From assembly GCA_947478535.1 (NCBI GenBank), contig CANJXD010000035.1:1-20262 (forward strand): a stretch of 20,262 nucleotides of DNA, given 5' to 3'. Shown here piece after piece: positions 1 to 7,023 of the stretch (its first letter is position 1; each line of letters opens with the position of its first letter). The notes under the pieces were generated by a model, which was not told the DNA's origin, did not search any database, and was given only the letters and a program-made list of their open reading frames with translations. Source of the stretch: Acetobacteraceae bacterium. Lineage in GTDB: Bacteria; Pseudomonadota; Alphaproteobacteria; Acetobacterales; Acetobacteraceae. Both the position numbers and the translations under genes were made by a program.

Positions 1-407
1 AGCATCTGGCGGAAGTCCTGGAAGCCGCCGCCTACAGGGCGGCGGCGACCGCGCCGGATGTGATCGCGGCGGACCTGTTGCAGGAGGTCGGAGACATTGA
101 ACAGTCACGGGACCGTCGGCTGCATGCCGCGCGGATGGGGCTGCCGGGGGAATTCTGGCTGTTGATCACCGTGCTGTTCATGTTGCTCGCGGCGACGGGG
201 GCGCTCTATCCCGCGAAGAAGCACACCGTCGTAATGCTGGCGGTGCAGGCGGCGGGATGTGGCGCGCTGATCGCATTCGTCTTCATCGTGGACCAGCCCT
301 TCCGCGGCAGCGTGCGGCTGACCGAGCAGCCCTACCACACGCTGCTGCACACCATGGAGCACCACGCGGCGATGATGCGCCAGGGCGAGCGATTCGCGCG
401 GCCGTGA
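1..407 (+). CDS. DUF4239 (bestrophin-like domain) membrane protein, 3' part
   Basis: Only the C-terminal part is present. The frame is open from base 3 back through the left edge, so the true start lies outside; the GTG at 60 is an internal codon. The visible part has a short charged segment and then two hydrophobic stretches (about FWLLITVLFMLLAATGALY and VVMLAVQAAGCGALIAFVFI). These are followed by VDQPFRGSVRL and a polar tail. The two membrane helices followed by a (L/V)D-x-PF-x-G motif are the C-terminal signature of DUF4239 proteins, inner-membrane proteins distantly likened to bestrophin channels. Their biochemical role is not established. The stop (TGA, 405-407) is one base from the stop of the convergent hydantoinase gene, so there is no room for a separate terminator. 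It is probably unrelated in function to the catabolic genes to the right. Confidence 0.75.
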   Translation, partial: HLAEVLEAAAYRAAATAPDVIAADLLQEVGDIEQSRDRRLHAARMGLPGEFWLLITVLFMLLAATGALYPAKKHTVVMLAVQAAGCGALIAFVFIVDQPFRGSVRLTEQPYHTLLHTMEHHAAMMRQGERFARP

Positions 408-408
408 T

Positions 409-1950
409 CTACGCGGCGATTTCCCCCACCACCCGCGCCCGCACGCGCAACGCGCCGCCGGGCAGATAGGCGAGCGGCAGGTCCTCGATATCCACCAGCG
501 CCAGCGTCGCCCGGTCGGCACCGGAATCGATGGCGCGGTCGCGCGCGATGCGCTCGGCTTCCGCCATAGCCTCGGTGCGCGACAGGCCCTGGAAGACCTG
601 GTCGGCCTCACCGCTGACCTGCGCGATGGCAGCGCCGACGGCGTTGGCGACGGCGGCGTGGGCGGGGCGCAGCACTTCGGAAATGCCGGCCAGGCGATCC
701 GGCACGAGGAAGGCGCCGCCGCCCACGGCAAGCAGGGGCATCGGCGCGGCCTCTGTCTTCATCTGGTCCACCGAGTCCTCCAGCATCCGCGCGGCGACGG
801 CGAGCACGGCCCGTGCCATGCCAGGGTCGAGATCGGCGACGCGGGACGCATCGCCGAGCGAGAGCATCCCGGCGGCGACGGCGACGTCGCTGGTCGTCAG
901 GTCCGGCCCGCCGAAGATGCGGGCGCGTTCGGGCAGGCGGAAGCCGACGCTGTCCGGGCCGATGGTCAGGCTTCCATCGGCACCGCGCCGCACCAGCGAG
1001 CCACCACCGAGGCCAAAGGAATGCAGATCCGGCATCCGGAACAGCGTGCGCACGCCACCGACCAGCACAACGGCATTGGCCTCGCGCGGGAAGCCCGCCT
1101 TCAGCGCACCGACATCGCTGGTGGTGCCGCCGACATCGACGACCAGCGCATCCTTCACCCCGGTGAGGAAGGCGGCACCGCGCATCGAATTGGTGGGGCC
1201 TGATGCGAAGGACAGCACCGGAAAACGCGCGGCGAGTTCGGCGCGGATCACAGTGCCGTCATTCTGCGTGATGAACAGCGGCGCTGTGATGCCGGCCTGG
1301 CGCAGCGCTTCCGCAAAGGCGGAGACGGTCTTGCGGGCCAGCGGCGTCAGCGCCGCGTTCATCAGCGCGACATTCTCCCGCTCCAGCAACCCGATGCGGC
1401 CGAGGTCGCGCGAGAGAGTGATCGAGGCCTCCGGCATTTCCTGCCGTACGATCTCGGCGGCGCGGGATTCCATGGAGGGATCGAGCGGCGAGAAGACGGC
1501 GGCGATGGCGACGCAGGCGATGCCGGCATCGCGCATGGCGCGCGCGGCGACCGCCACCGCGCGTTCATCGAGCGGCATGATGGGCCGGCCGTCATAATCA
1601 TGCCCGCCTTCCACCATGTGCACCTGGCCGCGCGCCAGCGCCGCGAGATCGGCTGGCCAGTCGCAAAATGGGGGCAGGGATCGCGCGGCGGGCAGGCCGA
1701 TGCGCAGCGCGCCCACAGGTGCCAGGTCCCGCCGCTGCACCACGGCGTTCACGAAGTGTGTCGTGCCGATCATCACGGCCTGCACGCCTTCCGGGCCGAC
1801 GAAGGGTGCGACGCCAGCGAGGGCGAGGCGCACGCCCATCATCACATCGGCCGTTGTCGGCGTCTTGATGGCATGAAGGACGCGGTCGCCTTCCAGCAGC
1901 ACGGCATCCGTGTTGGTGCCGCCGACATCGATCCCGATTCGCCGCCTCAT
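409..1950 (-). CDS. Hydantoinase/oxoprolinase family protein, short HyuA type (513 aa)
   Basis: This is an ATP-dependent amide-ring hydrolase family protein (HyuA / 5-oxoprolinase N-terminal half) of the ASKHA fold. Visible motifs are the first phosphate loop GIDVGGTNTDAVLL (residues 6-19), IGTTHFVNAVVQR (61-73), GGHDYDGRP (115-123), the second phosphate loop DVGGTTSDVGAL (272-283), and a glycine-rich FGLGGGS near 312. At 513 aa it is much shorter than the roughly 680-700 aa HyuA that pairs with HyuB, and no HyuB is present. Instead its start overlaps the stop of the DUF917 gene by 4 nt (ATGA), implying translational coupling. GAGGAG about 9 nt upstream of the ATG supports the start. This short form paired with DUF917 is a recurrent arrangement in bacteria. 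The likely substrate is a five-membered cyclic imide or amide such as a hydantoin. The exact substrate is unknown. It is the last gene of a four-gene minus-strand operon. Confidence 0.88.
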   Translation of the reverse strand: MRRRIGIDVGGTNTDAVLLEGDRVLHAIKTPTTADVMMGVRLALAGVAPFVGPEGVQAVMIGTTHFVNAVVQRRDLAPVGALRIGLPAARSLPPFCDWPADLAALARGQVHMVEGGHDYDGRPIMPLDERAVAVAARAMRDAGIACVAIAAVFSPLDPSMESRAAEIVRQEMPEASITLSRDLGRIGLLERENVALMNAALTPLARKTVSAFAEALRQAGITAPLFITQNDGTVIRAELAARFPVLSFASGPTNSMRGAAFLTGVKDALVVDVGGTTSDVGALKAGFPREANAVVLVGGVRTLFRMPDLHSFGLGGGSLVRRGADGSLTIGPDSVGFRLPERARIFGGPDLTTSDVAVAAGMLSLGDASRVADLDPGMARAVLAVAARMLEDSVDQMKTEAAPMPLLAVGGGAFLVPDRLAGISEVLRPAHAAVANAVGAAIAQVSGEADQVFQGLSRTEAMAEAERIARDRAIDSGADRATLALVDIEDLPLAYLPGGALRVRARVVGEIAA

Positions 1951-3053
1951 GCCGCCTGCTCCTCGAAAACGGAGACAAAGTCGAGATCGTAGCCGAAGGC
2001 GCGGGGGCCCACGAAATCGAGGCCGCGTGGCGAGAGGAAGACAGGGGGTGCCCGCAACGCGATCACCGTCACGCGCTGGCCGTAGCGCAGCGTCTCGGAC
2101 CCGATGGCCTCGCCGCTCACGCTATCGAGCACGCAGATCAGGTCCGGTGTCATCACGCGCGGCTTGCCATCCACCCAGGCGATCGCCCATTCGTTCTGGA
2201 AGCCGATTTCCATCATGCTGCCGCGCCAATCCTCCAGCCCCTCGACGCGCGCGGTGCCGCGCAGGAAGCCTTCCGTGGTGCGGCGGGCGACATCGGCGAT
2301 CTTGCCGCGGAACAGCAGGCGGCCATCCTCCGCATCCAGGATCGCCTGGATGGGGTCGCGGTGTTCGCGCTGGGCGAGGCGGATGGCGCGGCCGAGGGCG
2401 ATGGCCTGCGTCGTCGTGCGCAGGATACCCCAGCGCTTCACCTCCGCCCCCGTGCGCGGCGCCTTGCAGGTGGCGGCGATGGATCCGGTCTCGACACACA
2501 TCTTGCGCGACAGGCGCTCCATCCATTTCCAGGTCGGCACGCGGGCGACGATGCCCTCCACGCCACGGGGATCGACGAGCGTGAGCGGCCAGGGCTGAAG
2601 GTCACCGACCGCGAAACTGGTCATCTGCGCTTCCGGATAGGCCCGGCCCATCGCATCTGCGTCGATCACCGGCTTGCCCGTCAGGGCCGCCGCCATCAGT
2701 GGCTGGATCGCGTTGTTGCCACCGATCTCCACGCTCATGATCCCGCGGAACGTCTTGCCGAGGTATTCTTCCATCAGCGTGACGGCGCGGGCGATGTTCG
2801 CGCAATCCGTCAGGCGTTCGAGGCCGACCAGCGGCGCGCCCATGTTGGAGACGACCGCGACCAGGTCATCATCCGCCAGCGCGTCCGGATCCAGCAGCGT
2901 GACGCGATGGCCCTCCGCGTAAAGCTGCCGCATGTTCAGCAGGCCGAGATAGGGCGAGCCGCCGCCACCGGTGCCGAGTACCCAGGCGCCGACGGCCAGT
3001 GCCTCGATGTCCTCGAGGGTGAGTTCGCGGGACAGGGCTTTCACCTCAGACAT
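1947..3053 (-). CDS. DUF917 family protein (S-methyl-thiohydantoin desulfurase-like), 368 aa
   Basis: The N-terminus has VLGTGGGGSPYLGLLNM (residues 25-41), the glycine-rich signature of DUF917. A long conserved body follows, with SNMGAPLVGLERL, the GGNNAIQPL segment and GKPVIDADAMGRAYPE. From memory, Pfam now names the two halves of this family after S-methyl-thiohydantoin desulfurase; most members are uncharacterised. The start was set at the ATG at 3053 because it gives the usual family length of about 365 aa. An in-frame ATG at 3065 (MAVSMSEV) is an alternative, and neither has a strong Shine-Dalgarno. The gene overlaps the SDR stop upstream by 8 nt and the hydantoinase start downstream by 4 nt. 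Inference: together with the HyuA-like protein it would process a thiohydantoin- or hydantoin-like ring. The substrate is not shown by the sequence. Confidence 0.85.
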   Translation of the reverse strand: MSEVKALSRELTLEDIEALAVGAWVLGTGGGGSPYLGLLNMRQLYAEGHRVTLLDPDALADDDLVAVVSNMGAPLVGLERLTDCANIARAVTLMEEYLGKTFRGIMSVEIGGNNAIQPLMAAALTGKPVIDADAMGRAYPEAQMTSFAVGDLQPWPLTLVDPRGVEGIVARVPTWKWMERLSRKMCVETGSIAATCKAPRTGAEVKRWGILRTTTQAIALGRAIRLAQREHRDPIQAILDAEDGRLLFRGKIADVARRTTEGFLRGTARVEGLEDWRGSMMEIGFQNEWAIAWVDGKPRVMTPDLICVLDSVSGEAIGSETLRYGQRVTVIALRAPPVFLSPRGLDFVGPRAFGYDLDFVSVFEEQAA

Positions 3054-3789
3054 GCTGACCGCCATTGATGTGGATTTCCGTCCCGTTGATGTAGGCGGAG
3101 GCGGGCGAGCAGAGGAAGCGGATCGTCTCCGCCACTTCGCGCGGCTTGCCGAGGCGGCGGAGCGGCACATCCCGCGCAACGATCGCATCCGTGCCGGGAG
3201 ACAGGATGGAGGTCTCGATTTCCCCCGGCGCGATGGCGTTGGCCCGGATGCCGCGCGGGCCGAGTTCCCCGGCCATCTCCCGCGTCAGCGTCGCGAGGCC
3301 GGCCTTGGAGGCGGCGTAGGCGACGCCGGCGAAGGGATGCACGCGGGACCCGACGATGGAGGTGACATTGACGATGGAGCCCTGCGCCGCTTCCAACTCC
3401 GGCAGCAGGGCGCGCACCAGCAGGGCGATGGAGACGAGGTTGACGTTCAACACCTGCGTCCAAACCAGCGCGTCGCTGCCGATCACGCCGAGCCGTGAAC
3501 TGCCGGGACCCTTGGGGGAGATGCCGGCATTGTTGACCAGCGCGTGCAGCTTGCCGCTTGGCAGGCGCTCGCGCACCGTCGCCGCGAGGGCATCGATCCC
3601 GTTCAGGTCCGAGAGATCGGCGGTGATGTGGCTCCACCGCGCATCCGGCCAGGCGCAGGCTTCGTCGAAGGGCTGGCGGGAGACGGTGAGGATGCGCCAG
3701 CCATGTTCCTGGAAGAGCTTCACTGTGGCATGGCCGATGCCGCGGCTGGCGCCGGTCAGCAACAGGACCGGCTTTTCGTTACTCGCCAT
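3046..3789 (-). CDS. SDR family NAD(P)-dependent oxidoreductase, 247 aa
   Basis: This is a classical short-chain dehydrogenase/reductase. It has the cofactor loop TGASRGIG (12-19), NNAG (86-89), an active-site Asn in LNVNLVS (about 113-119), catalytic Ser144 (NVTSIVGS), and Tyr158/Lys162 in YAASK. The C-terminus is the family-typical YINGTEIHINGG. The length of 247 aa is usual for the classical type. The cofactor cannot be fixed: after beta-2 there is SRQ, where an Arg would favour NADP(H), but this is weak. The start at 3789 has GAAGGA about 8 nt upstream and removes a 60-residue low-complexity extension that would overlap the hydrolase gene. The gene start lies inside the hydrolase 3' end (11-nt overlap), and its stop overlaps the DUF917 start. 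Role in the operon: probably oxidation or reduction of an alcohol or ketone intermediate of the ring-opening pathway. Confidence 0.9.
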   Translation of the reverse strand: MASNEKPVLLLTGASRGIGHATVKLFQEHGWRILTVSRQPFDEACAWPDARWSHITADLSDLNGIDALAATVRERLPSGKLHALVNNAGISPKGPGSSRLGVIGSDALVWTQVLNVNLVSIALLVRALLPELEAAQGSIVNVTSIVGSRVHPFAGVAYAASKAGLATLTREMAGELGPRGIRANAIAPGEIETSILSPGTDAIVARDVPLRRLGKPREVAETIRFLCSPASAYINGTEIHINGGQHV

Positions 3790-4585
3790 GGGACCGTCCT
3801 TCGTGGGGTGCGCCGAATCGCGTGAGGAAGTCGAGCAGAGCGGCGTTGAAGGCCTCGGGTTGTTCCCAATAGGCGGAATGGCCAGCCTCGGCGATGACCA
3901 CTGCCTCGGCATGCGGGAGGTGGCGCTGGAACAGCCGCTGGACGGCAGGTGGCGCCCAGAGATCGGCATCGCCTGTCACCAGCAGGCACGGCACGGAGAG
4001 GCCACGGAGGGCCGCGTAGGTGAGGCGCGTGGTGGTGCCCTGGCGGGACTGGCGGCCCGGGATGGCGCGGTGCTCGAGCGCGCGCCATGCCTCCACGCCA
4101 GCCGGATTTTCCGCGCGGTAGGAAGGGCCAAGTTCGCGGAATTCGGGCGGCATGGCGGCGAAGCCCGCTGGGCGCAGGCGTTGGCCGAGCGCGATGTAGT
4201 CGGGATCGGTGATGCCGAGGATGGTACAGGCGAGCGTCGCGCTCAGCGTCCGTGACGCATAGGATAGCGCGAAATCCAGCGCCACGATGGCGCCCGCCGC
4301 CGTGCCCATGAGATGCACGCGGTCAAGGCCGAGATGATCGAGCAAGGCCAGCAGATCCCCGCTGCCGGTGCCTGGCGCCTCCTCCGGCCCCGGGTCGGAG
4401 CCGAGATGGCCGCGCCGGGAATAGGCGATGACGCGAAAGCCGGCAGCCATCAGCGCGGGGCGCTGATACGCCCACACCGCCAGGCTGCCGGTATTGGGGT
4501 GCAGCAGCACCACTACCGCACCATCCCCGCCGGTGTCGCTGTAGGCGAGCCGGATGCCCGGCAGTTCGGCTATCCCCTCGATCAT
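3779..4585 (-). CDS. Alpha/beta-hydrolase-fold protein lacking the nucleophile Ser, 268 aa
   Basis: The alpha/beta hydrolase fold is clear. There is an oxyanion-hole segment VVVLLHPNTGS (24-34), the strand RVIAYSRRGHLGSD (51-64), the elbow HLMGTAAGAIVALDFAL (91-107), LLVTGDADLWAPP (201-213) and EAGHSAYWEQPEAF (233-246). Asp208 (or Asp206) and His236 of the triad are present. The elbow reads G-T-A-A-G instead of G-x-S-x-G, so Ala96 sits where the nucleophilic Ser should be; the underlying codons are GGC ACG GCG GCG GGC. Conventional esterase or amidase chemistry is therefore unlikely. The protein could catalyse a nucleophile-free reaction (lyase, decarboxylation or hydration type) or be inactive. 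The ATG at 4585 is preceded by a strong GGGAGGAAGAGGG. It is the first gene of the minus-strand operon, divergent from the homogentisate dioxygenase gene with 73 bp between the starts. Confidence 0.85.
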   Translation of the reverse strand: MIEGIAELPGIRLAYSDTGGDGAVVVLLHPNTGSLAVWAYQRPALMAAGFRVIAYSRRGHLGSDPGPEEAPGTGSGDLLALLDHLGLDRVHLMGTAAGAIVALDFALSYASRTLSATLACTILGITDPDYIALGQRLRPAGFAAMPPEFRELGPSYRAENPAGVEAWRALEHRAIPGRQSRQGTTTRLTYAALRGLSVPCLLVTGDADLWAPPAVQRLFQRHLPHAEAVVIAEAGHSAYWEQPEAFNAALLDFLTRFGAPHEGRSHGE

Positions 4586-4607
4586 CCCTCTTCCTCCCGC
4601 GCTCACC

Positions 4608-4622
4608 GGCGTGCAGCATGCC
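4608..4622. promoter_or_regulatory. Quasi-palindrome in the divergent hydrolase/hmgA intergenic region
   Basis: GGCGTGC-A-GCATGCC has 7-bp arms with one mismatch (a G where A would pair perfectly). It sits in the centre of the 73-bp region between the divergent starts at 4585 and 4659. Its position fits an operator or activator site for one or both genes. It has no second copy in the window and no clear -35/-10 boxes nearby, and in GC-rich DNA such a match can occur by chance. Confidence 0.25.
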
Positions 4623-4658
4623 GCCCAACAGCGATATCCGCCAGGGGAGGGTTGCGCC

Positions 4659-6011
4659 ATGGACAGTCAGGAACACGCCGGTTTCAGCGAGGCTATCCTG
4701 TCGCCGCGCGACGGCACGATCGGCTACATGACGGGGTTCGAGAATTCCTTCGCGACGGAGGCGGTGCGCGGCGCGCTGCCGATCGGGAGGAATTCGCCGC
4801 AGCGGGCGCCGCTCGGACTTTATGCCGAACAGCTTTCGGGTACCGCCTTCACGGCGCCCCGGCGGTCCAACAAGCGCACCTGGTTCTATCGCATCCGGCC
4901 TTCCGTGCAGCATGGGCGGGGCTTCCGGCAGGTGGATGCCGGGTTGATCCGCACCGCGCCCTGCCGGGATGAAACCACCCTGCCCATCGCGCAGATGCGC
5001 TGGCATCCCATCGCCATCCCGGAGGAGCCGACGGATTTCCTGGCGGGTCTGCGCACCATCGCGACCGGCGGTGACGCGCATCTCGGCCTCGGCATCGCGA
5101 GCCATGTCTTCGTCGCGAACCGGGACATGCGCGACCGCTACTTCGCCAATGCGGATGGCGAGATGCTGCTGGTGCCGCAACTCAACCGCATCGCGGTCTT
5201 CACGGAATGCGGGCTGCTGGTCGCTGCGCCGGGGGAGGTGGTGATCGTGCCGCGCGGCATGAAGTTCAAGGTGGACCTGCCGGATGGCTCGGCGCGGGGC
5301 TATGTCTGCGAGAATTACGGCCAGGCGATGACGCTGCCGGAACGCGGGCCGATCGGGGCGAATTGCCTCGCCAATCCACGCGATTTCCTGACCCCGGTCG
5401 CGGGTTATGAGGACAAGGAAACGCCCTGCACCTTCGTGGTGAAATCGCTCGGCCGGCTGTTCGAGACGGAGATCGCACAGTCGCCGCTGGATGTGGTGGC
5501 GTGGCATGGCAACTACGCGCCCTGCAAATACGATCTGCGACGATTCTCCCCGGTGGGGTCGGTGCTTTTCGACCATCCCGATCCCTCGATCTACACGGTG
5601 CTGTCGGCATCCTCCGACACGCCGGGCACGGCCAATGTGGATTTCGTGATCTTCCCCGAGCGCTGGCTGGTGATGGAAAACAGCTTCCGGCCGCCGTGGT
5701 ACCATACGAATGTCATGAGCGAATTCATGGGGCTGATCTACGGTCAGTATGACGCGAAGCCGGAGGGATTCAGGCCCGGCGGCATGAGCCTGCATGACGC
5801 GCTGGTGGCGCATGGGCCGGATGCCGATGCCTTCGAGCGCGCATCGTCCCGCAAGCTGGAGCCGGAGAAGCTGACAGGCACCATGGCCTTCATGTTCGAG
5901 ACGCGATATCCGCTGAGCCCGACCGGCTACGCATCGCAATTGCAGCTGATGGATACCGGCTATCCCGCGTGCTGGGACCGGATCGAACGCAAATTCGTGG
6001 CGCCGCGGTGA
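4659..6011 (+). CDS. hmgA: Homogentisate 1,2-dioxygenase, 450 aa
   Basis: This Fe(II)-dependent ring-cleaving dioxygenase converts homogentisate to maleylacetoacetate in tyrosine/phenylalanine and phenylacetate catabolism, in the cytoplasm. The C-terminal half carries WHGNYAPCKYDL (282-293), SVLFDHPDPSIYTVL (301-315), FRPPWYHTNVMSEFMGLIYG (343-362) and AHGPDADAFERAS (384-396). His349, Glu355 and His385 fall at a constant offset of 14 from the human iron ligands His335, Glu341 and His371. His306 matches the catalytic His292 at the same offset. The length of 450 aa is normal. The ATG at 4659 has GGGGAGGG about 8 nt upstream. Fumarylacetoacetase and maleylacetoacetate isomerase are not next to it; the next gene is a TctC binding protein 26 bp downstream. 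Action on a related dihydroxyphenyl acid cannot be excluded. Confidence 0.94.
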   Translation: MDSQEHAGFSEAILSPRDGTIGYMTGFENSFATEAVRGALPIGRNSPQRAPLGLYAEQLSGTAFTAPRRSNKRTWFYRIRPSVQHGRGFRQVDAGLIRTAPCRDETTLPIAQMRWHPIAIPEEPTDFLAGLRTIATGGDAHLGLGIASHVFVANRDMRDRYFANADGEMLLVPQLNRIAVFTECGLLVAAPGEVVIVPRGMKFKVDLPDGSARGYVCENYGQAMTLPERGPIGANCLANPRDFLTPVAGYEDKETPCTFVVKSLGRLFETEIAQSPLDVVAWHGNYAPCKYDLRRFSPVGSVLFDHPDPSIYTVLSASSDTPGTANVDFVIFPERWLVMENSFRPPWYHTNVMSEFMGLIYGQYDAKPEGFRPGGMSLHDALVAHGPDADAFERASSRKLEPEKLTGTMAFMFETRYPLSPTGYASQLQLMDTGYPACWDRIERKFVAPR

Positions 6012-6037
6012 CGAGAAGAATGAGGGAGGGAAACACC

Positions 6038-7000
6038 ATGGGATCCACGCGGCTTCTGGCGGCCATGCTGGCCGTGCCCCTCAGCGTCGGGACCGCCTTC
6101 GCGCAGGGCTGGCCGGAACGGCCGATCCAGCTCGTGCAGGGCTTCGCGGCGGGGGGCAATGCGGACACCATCGCGCGCGTCATCGCGGCGCCGCTGACGG
6201 TGGCGCTCGGGCGGCCCGTGGTGGTGGAAGGGCGCACTGGGGCGGGCGGCAACATCGCCAGCGAATATGTGGCGCGGGCGCGGCCGGATGGGCATACGCT
6301 CGTGCTGCTGACGGGCGGGCATGCGGCCTCGGCGGCCATCTATCGGAGCCTCCGCTTCGATCCGGTGCGGGACTTCGCCTTCATATCGACTGTCAGCGTG
6401 TTCCCCTTCGTGGTGGCGACGGCGGCGGACAGCCCGATCACGGACATGCCGACGCTGATCGCGCGGGCGAAGGCGGCGCCGGGGACCATCACCTTCAGCT
6501 CCGTCGGCGTGGGGTCGACGCAGCATCTGACGGGCGAATTGCTGGCGCAGTTGACCGGCATCCAGTTGACGCATGTGCCCTATCGCGGCGGCACGCAGCC
6601 GCTGACGGATTTGATGAGCCGGCGCATCGACCTGATGGTGGACAGCGTGACGGTGACGGGTGCGGCGGTGCGCGCGGGCACGATCCGCGCGCTCGGCGTG
6701 ACCAGCGCGCAGCCCTGGCCGGGGCTACCGGCGGACCCGGTGGCGCGCGCGCTGCCGGGCTTCGAGGTGCTGTCCTGGGTCGGCCTTGCCGCGCCGGCCG
6801 GCACGCCGGAGCCGATCCTGACCCGGGTGCAGACCGAGCTCGCGCGTATCCTGGACGATCCACAGGTGAAGCAGACGCTGGCGACACTGGGTTCCGAGGC
6901 GCGGTCCAGCACGCCATCCGGCATGCGGGACTTCGTCGCGGGGCAGATCACGACCTGGCAGCGGGTTGTGCGGGAGGCGGGCATTCCGCAGGCGGACTAA
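6038..7000 (+). CDS. Tripartite tricarboxylate transporter (TctC/Bug) substrate-binding protein, 320 aa
   Basis: This is a periplasmic solute-binding protein of the Bug/TctC family. It has an N-terminal signal peptide (MGSTRLLAAMLAVPLSVGTAFA, cut before QGW). The family hallmarks follow: GWPERPIQLVQGFAAGGNAD, the GRPVVVEGRTGAGGNIAS segment, DGHTLVL, THVPYRGGTQPLTDL, and GTIRALGVTS. The C-terminal helix ends at WQRVVREAGI. The ATG at 6038 is preceded by GAGGGAGGG. The gene starts 26 bp after hmgA on the same strand, so co-transcription is likely. This suggests, without proof, that it binds an aromatic or carboxylic acid feeding that enzyme. No TctA or TctB membrane subunits are present in the window; such orphan binding proteins are common in beta- and alphaproteobacteria. 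It ends 23 bp before the convergent stop of the next gene. Confidence 0.92.
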   Translation: MGSTRLLAAMLAVPLSVGTAFAQGWPERPIQLVQGFAAGGNADTIARVIAAPLTVALGRPVVVEGRTGAGGNIASEYVARARPDGHTLVLLTGGHAASAAIYRSLRFDPVRDFAFISTVSVFPFVVATAADSPITDMPTLIARAKAAPGTITFSSVGVGSTQHLTGELLAQLTGIQLTHVPYRGGTQPLTDLMSRRIDLMVDSVTVTGAAVRAGTIRALGVTSAQPWPGLPADPVARALPGFEVLSWVGLAAPAGTPEPILTRVQTELARILDDPQVKQTLATLGSEARSSTPSGMRDFVAGQITTWQRVVREAGIPQAD

Positions 7001-7023
7001 GCCCCCAGCGCCCGCTTGTATGA

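Noticed and set aside
530..1597. Plus-strand open frame of 355 codons opposite the hydantoinase gene
   Set aside because: It is Ser/Arg/Ala-rich without family features, and the minus-strand gene has both phosphate loops and a good ribosome-binding site.
4633..4638. GATATC as a -10 box for hmgA
   Set aside because: No -35 match lies at suitable spacing, and the implied start would fall on the ribosome-binding site.
4323..5939. Antisense open frame of 538 codons opposite hmgA
   Set aside because: hmgA on the other strand retains all catalytic residues with exact spacing; this frame is rich in Arg, His and Asp without domain features.
6977..7016. GCGGGC/GCCCGC inverted repeat between two convergent genes as a terminator
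   Set aside because: The arms are 6 bp with a loop of nearly 30 nt and there is no T-tract, which is expected by chance at this GC content.
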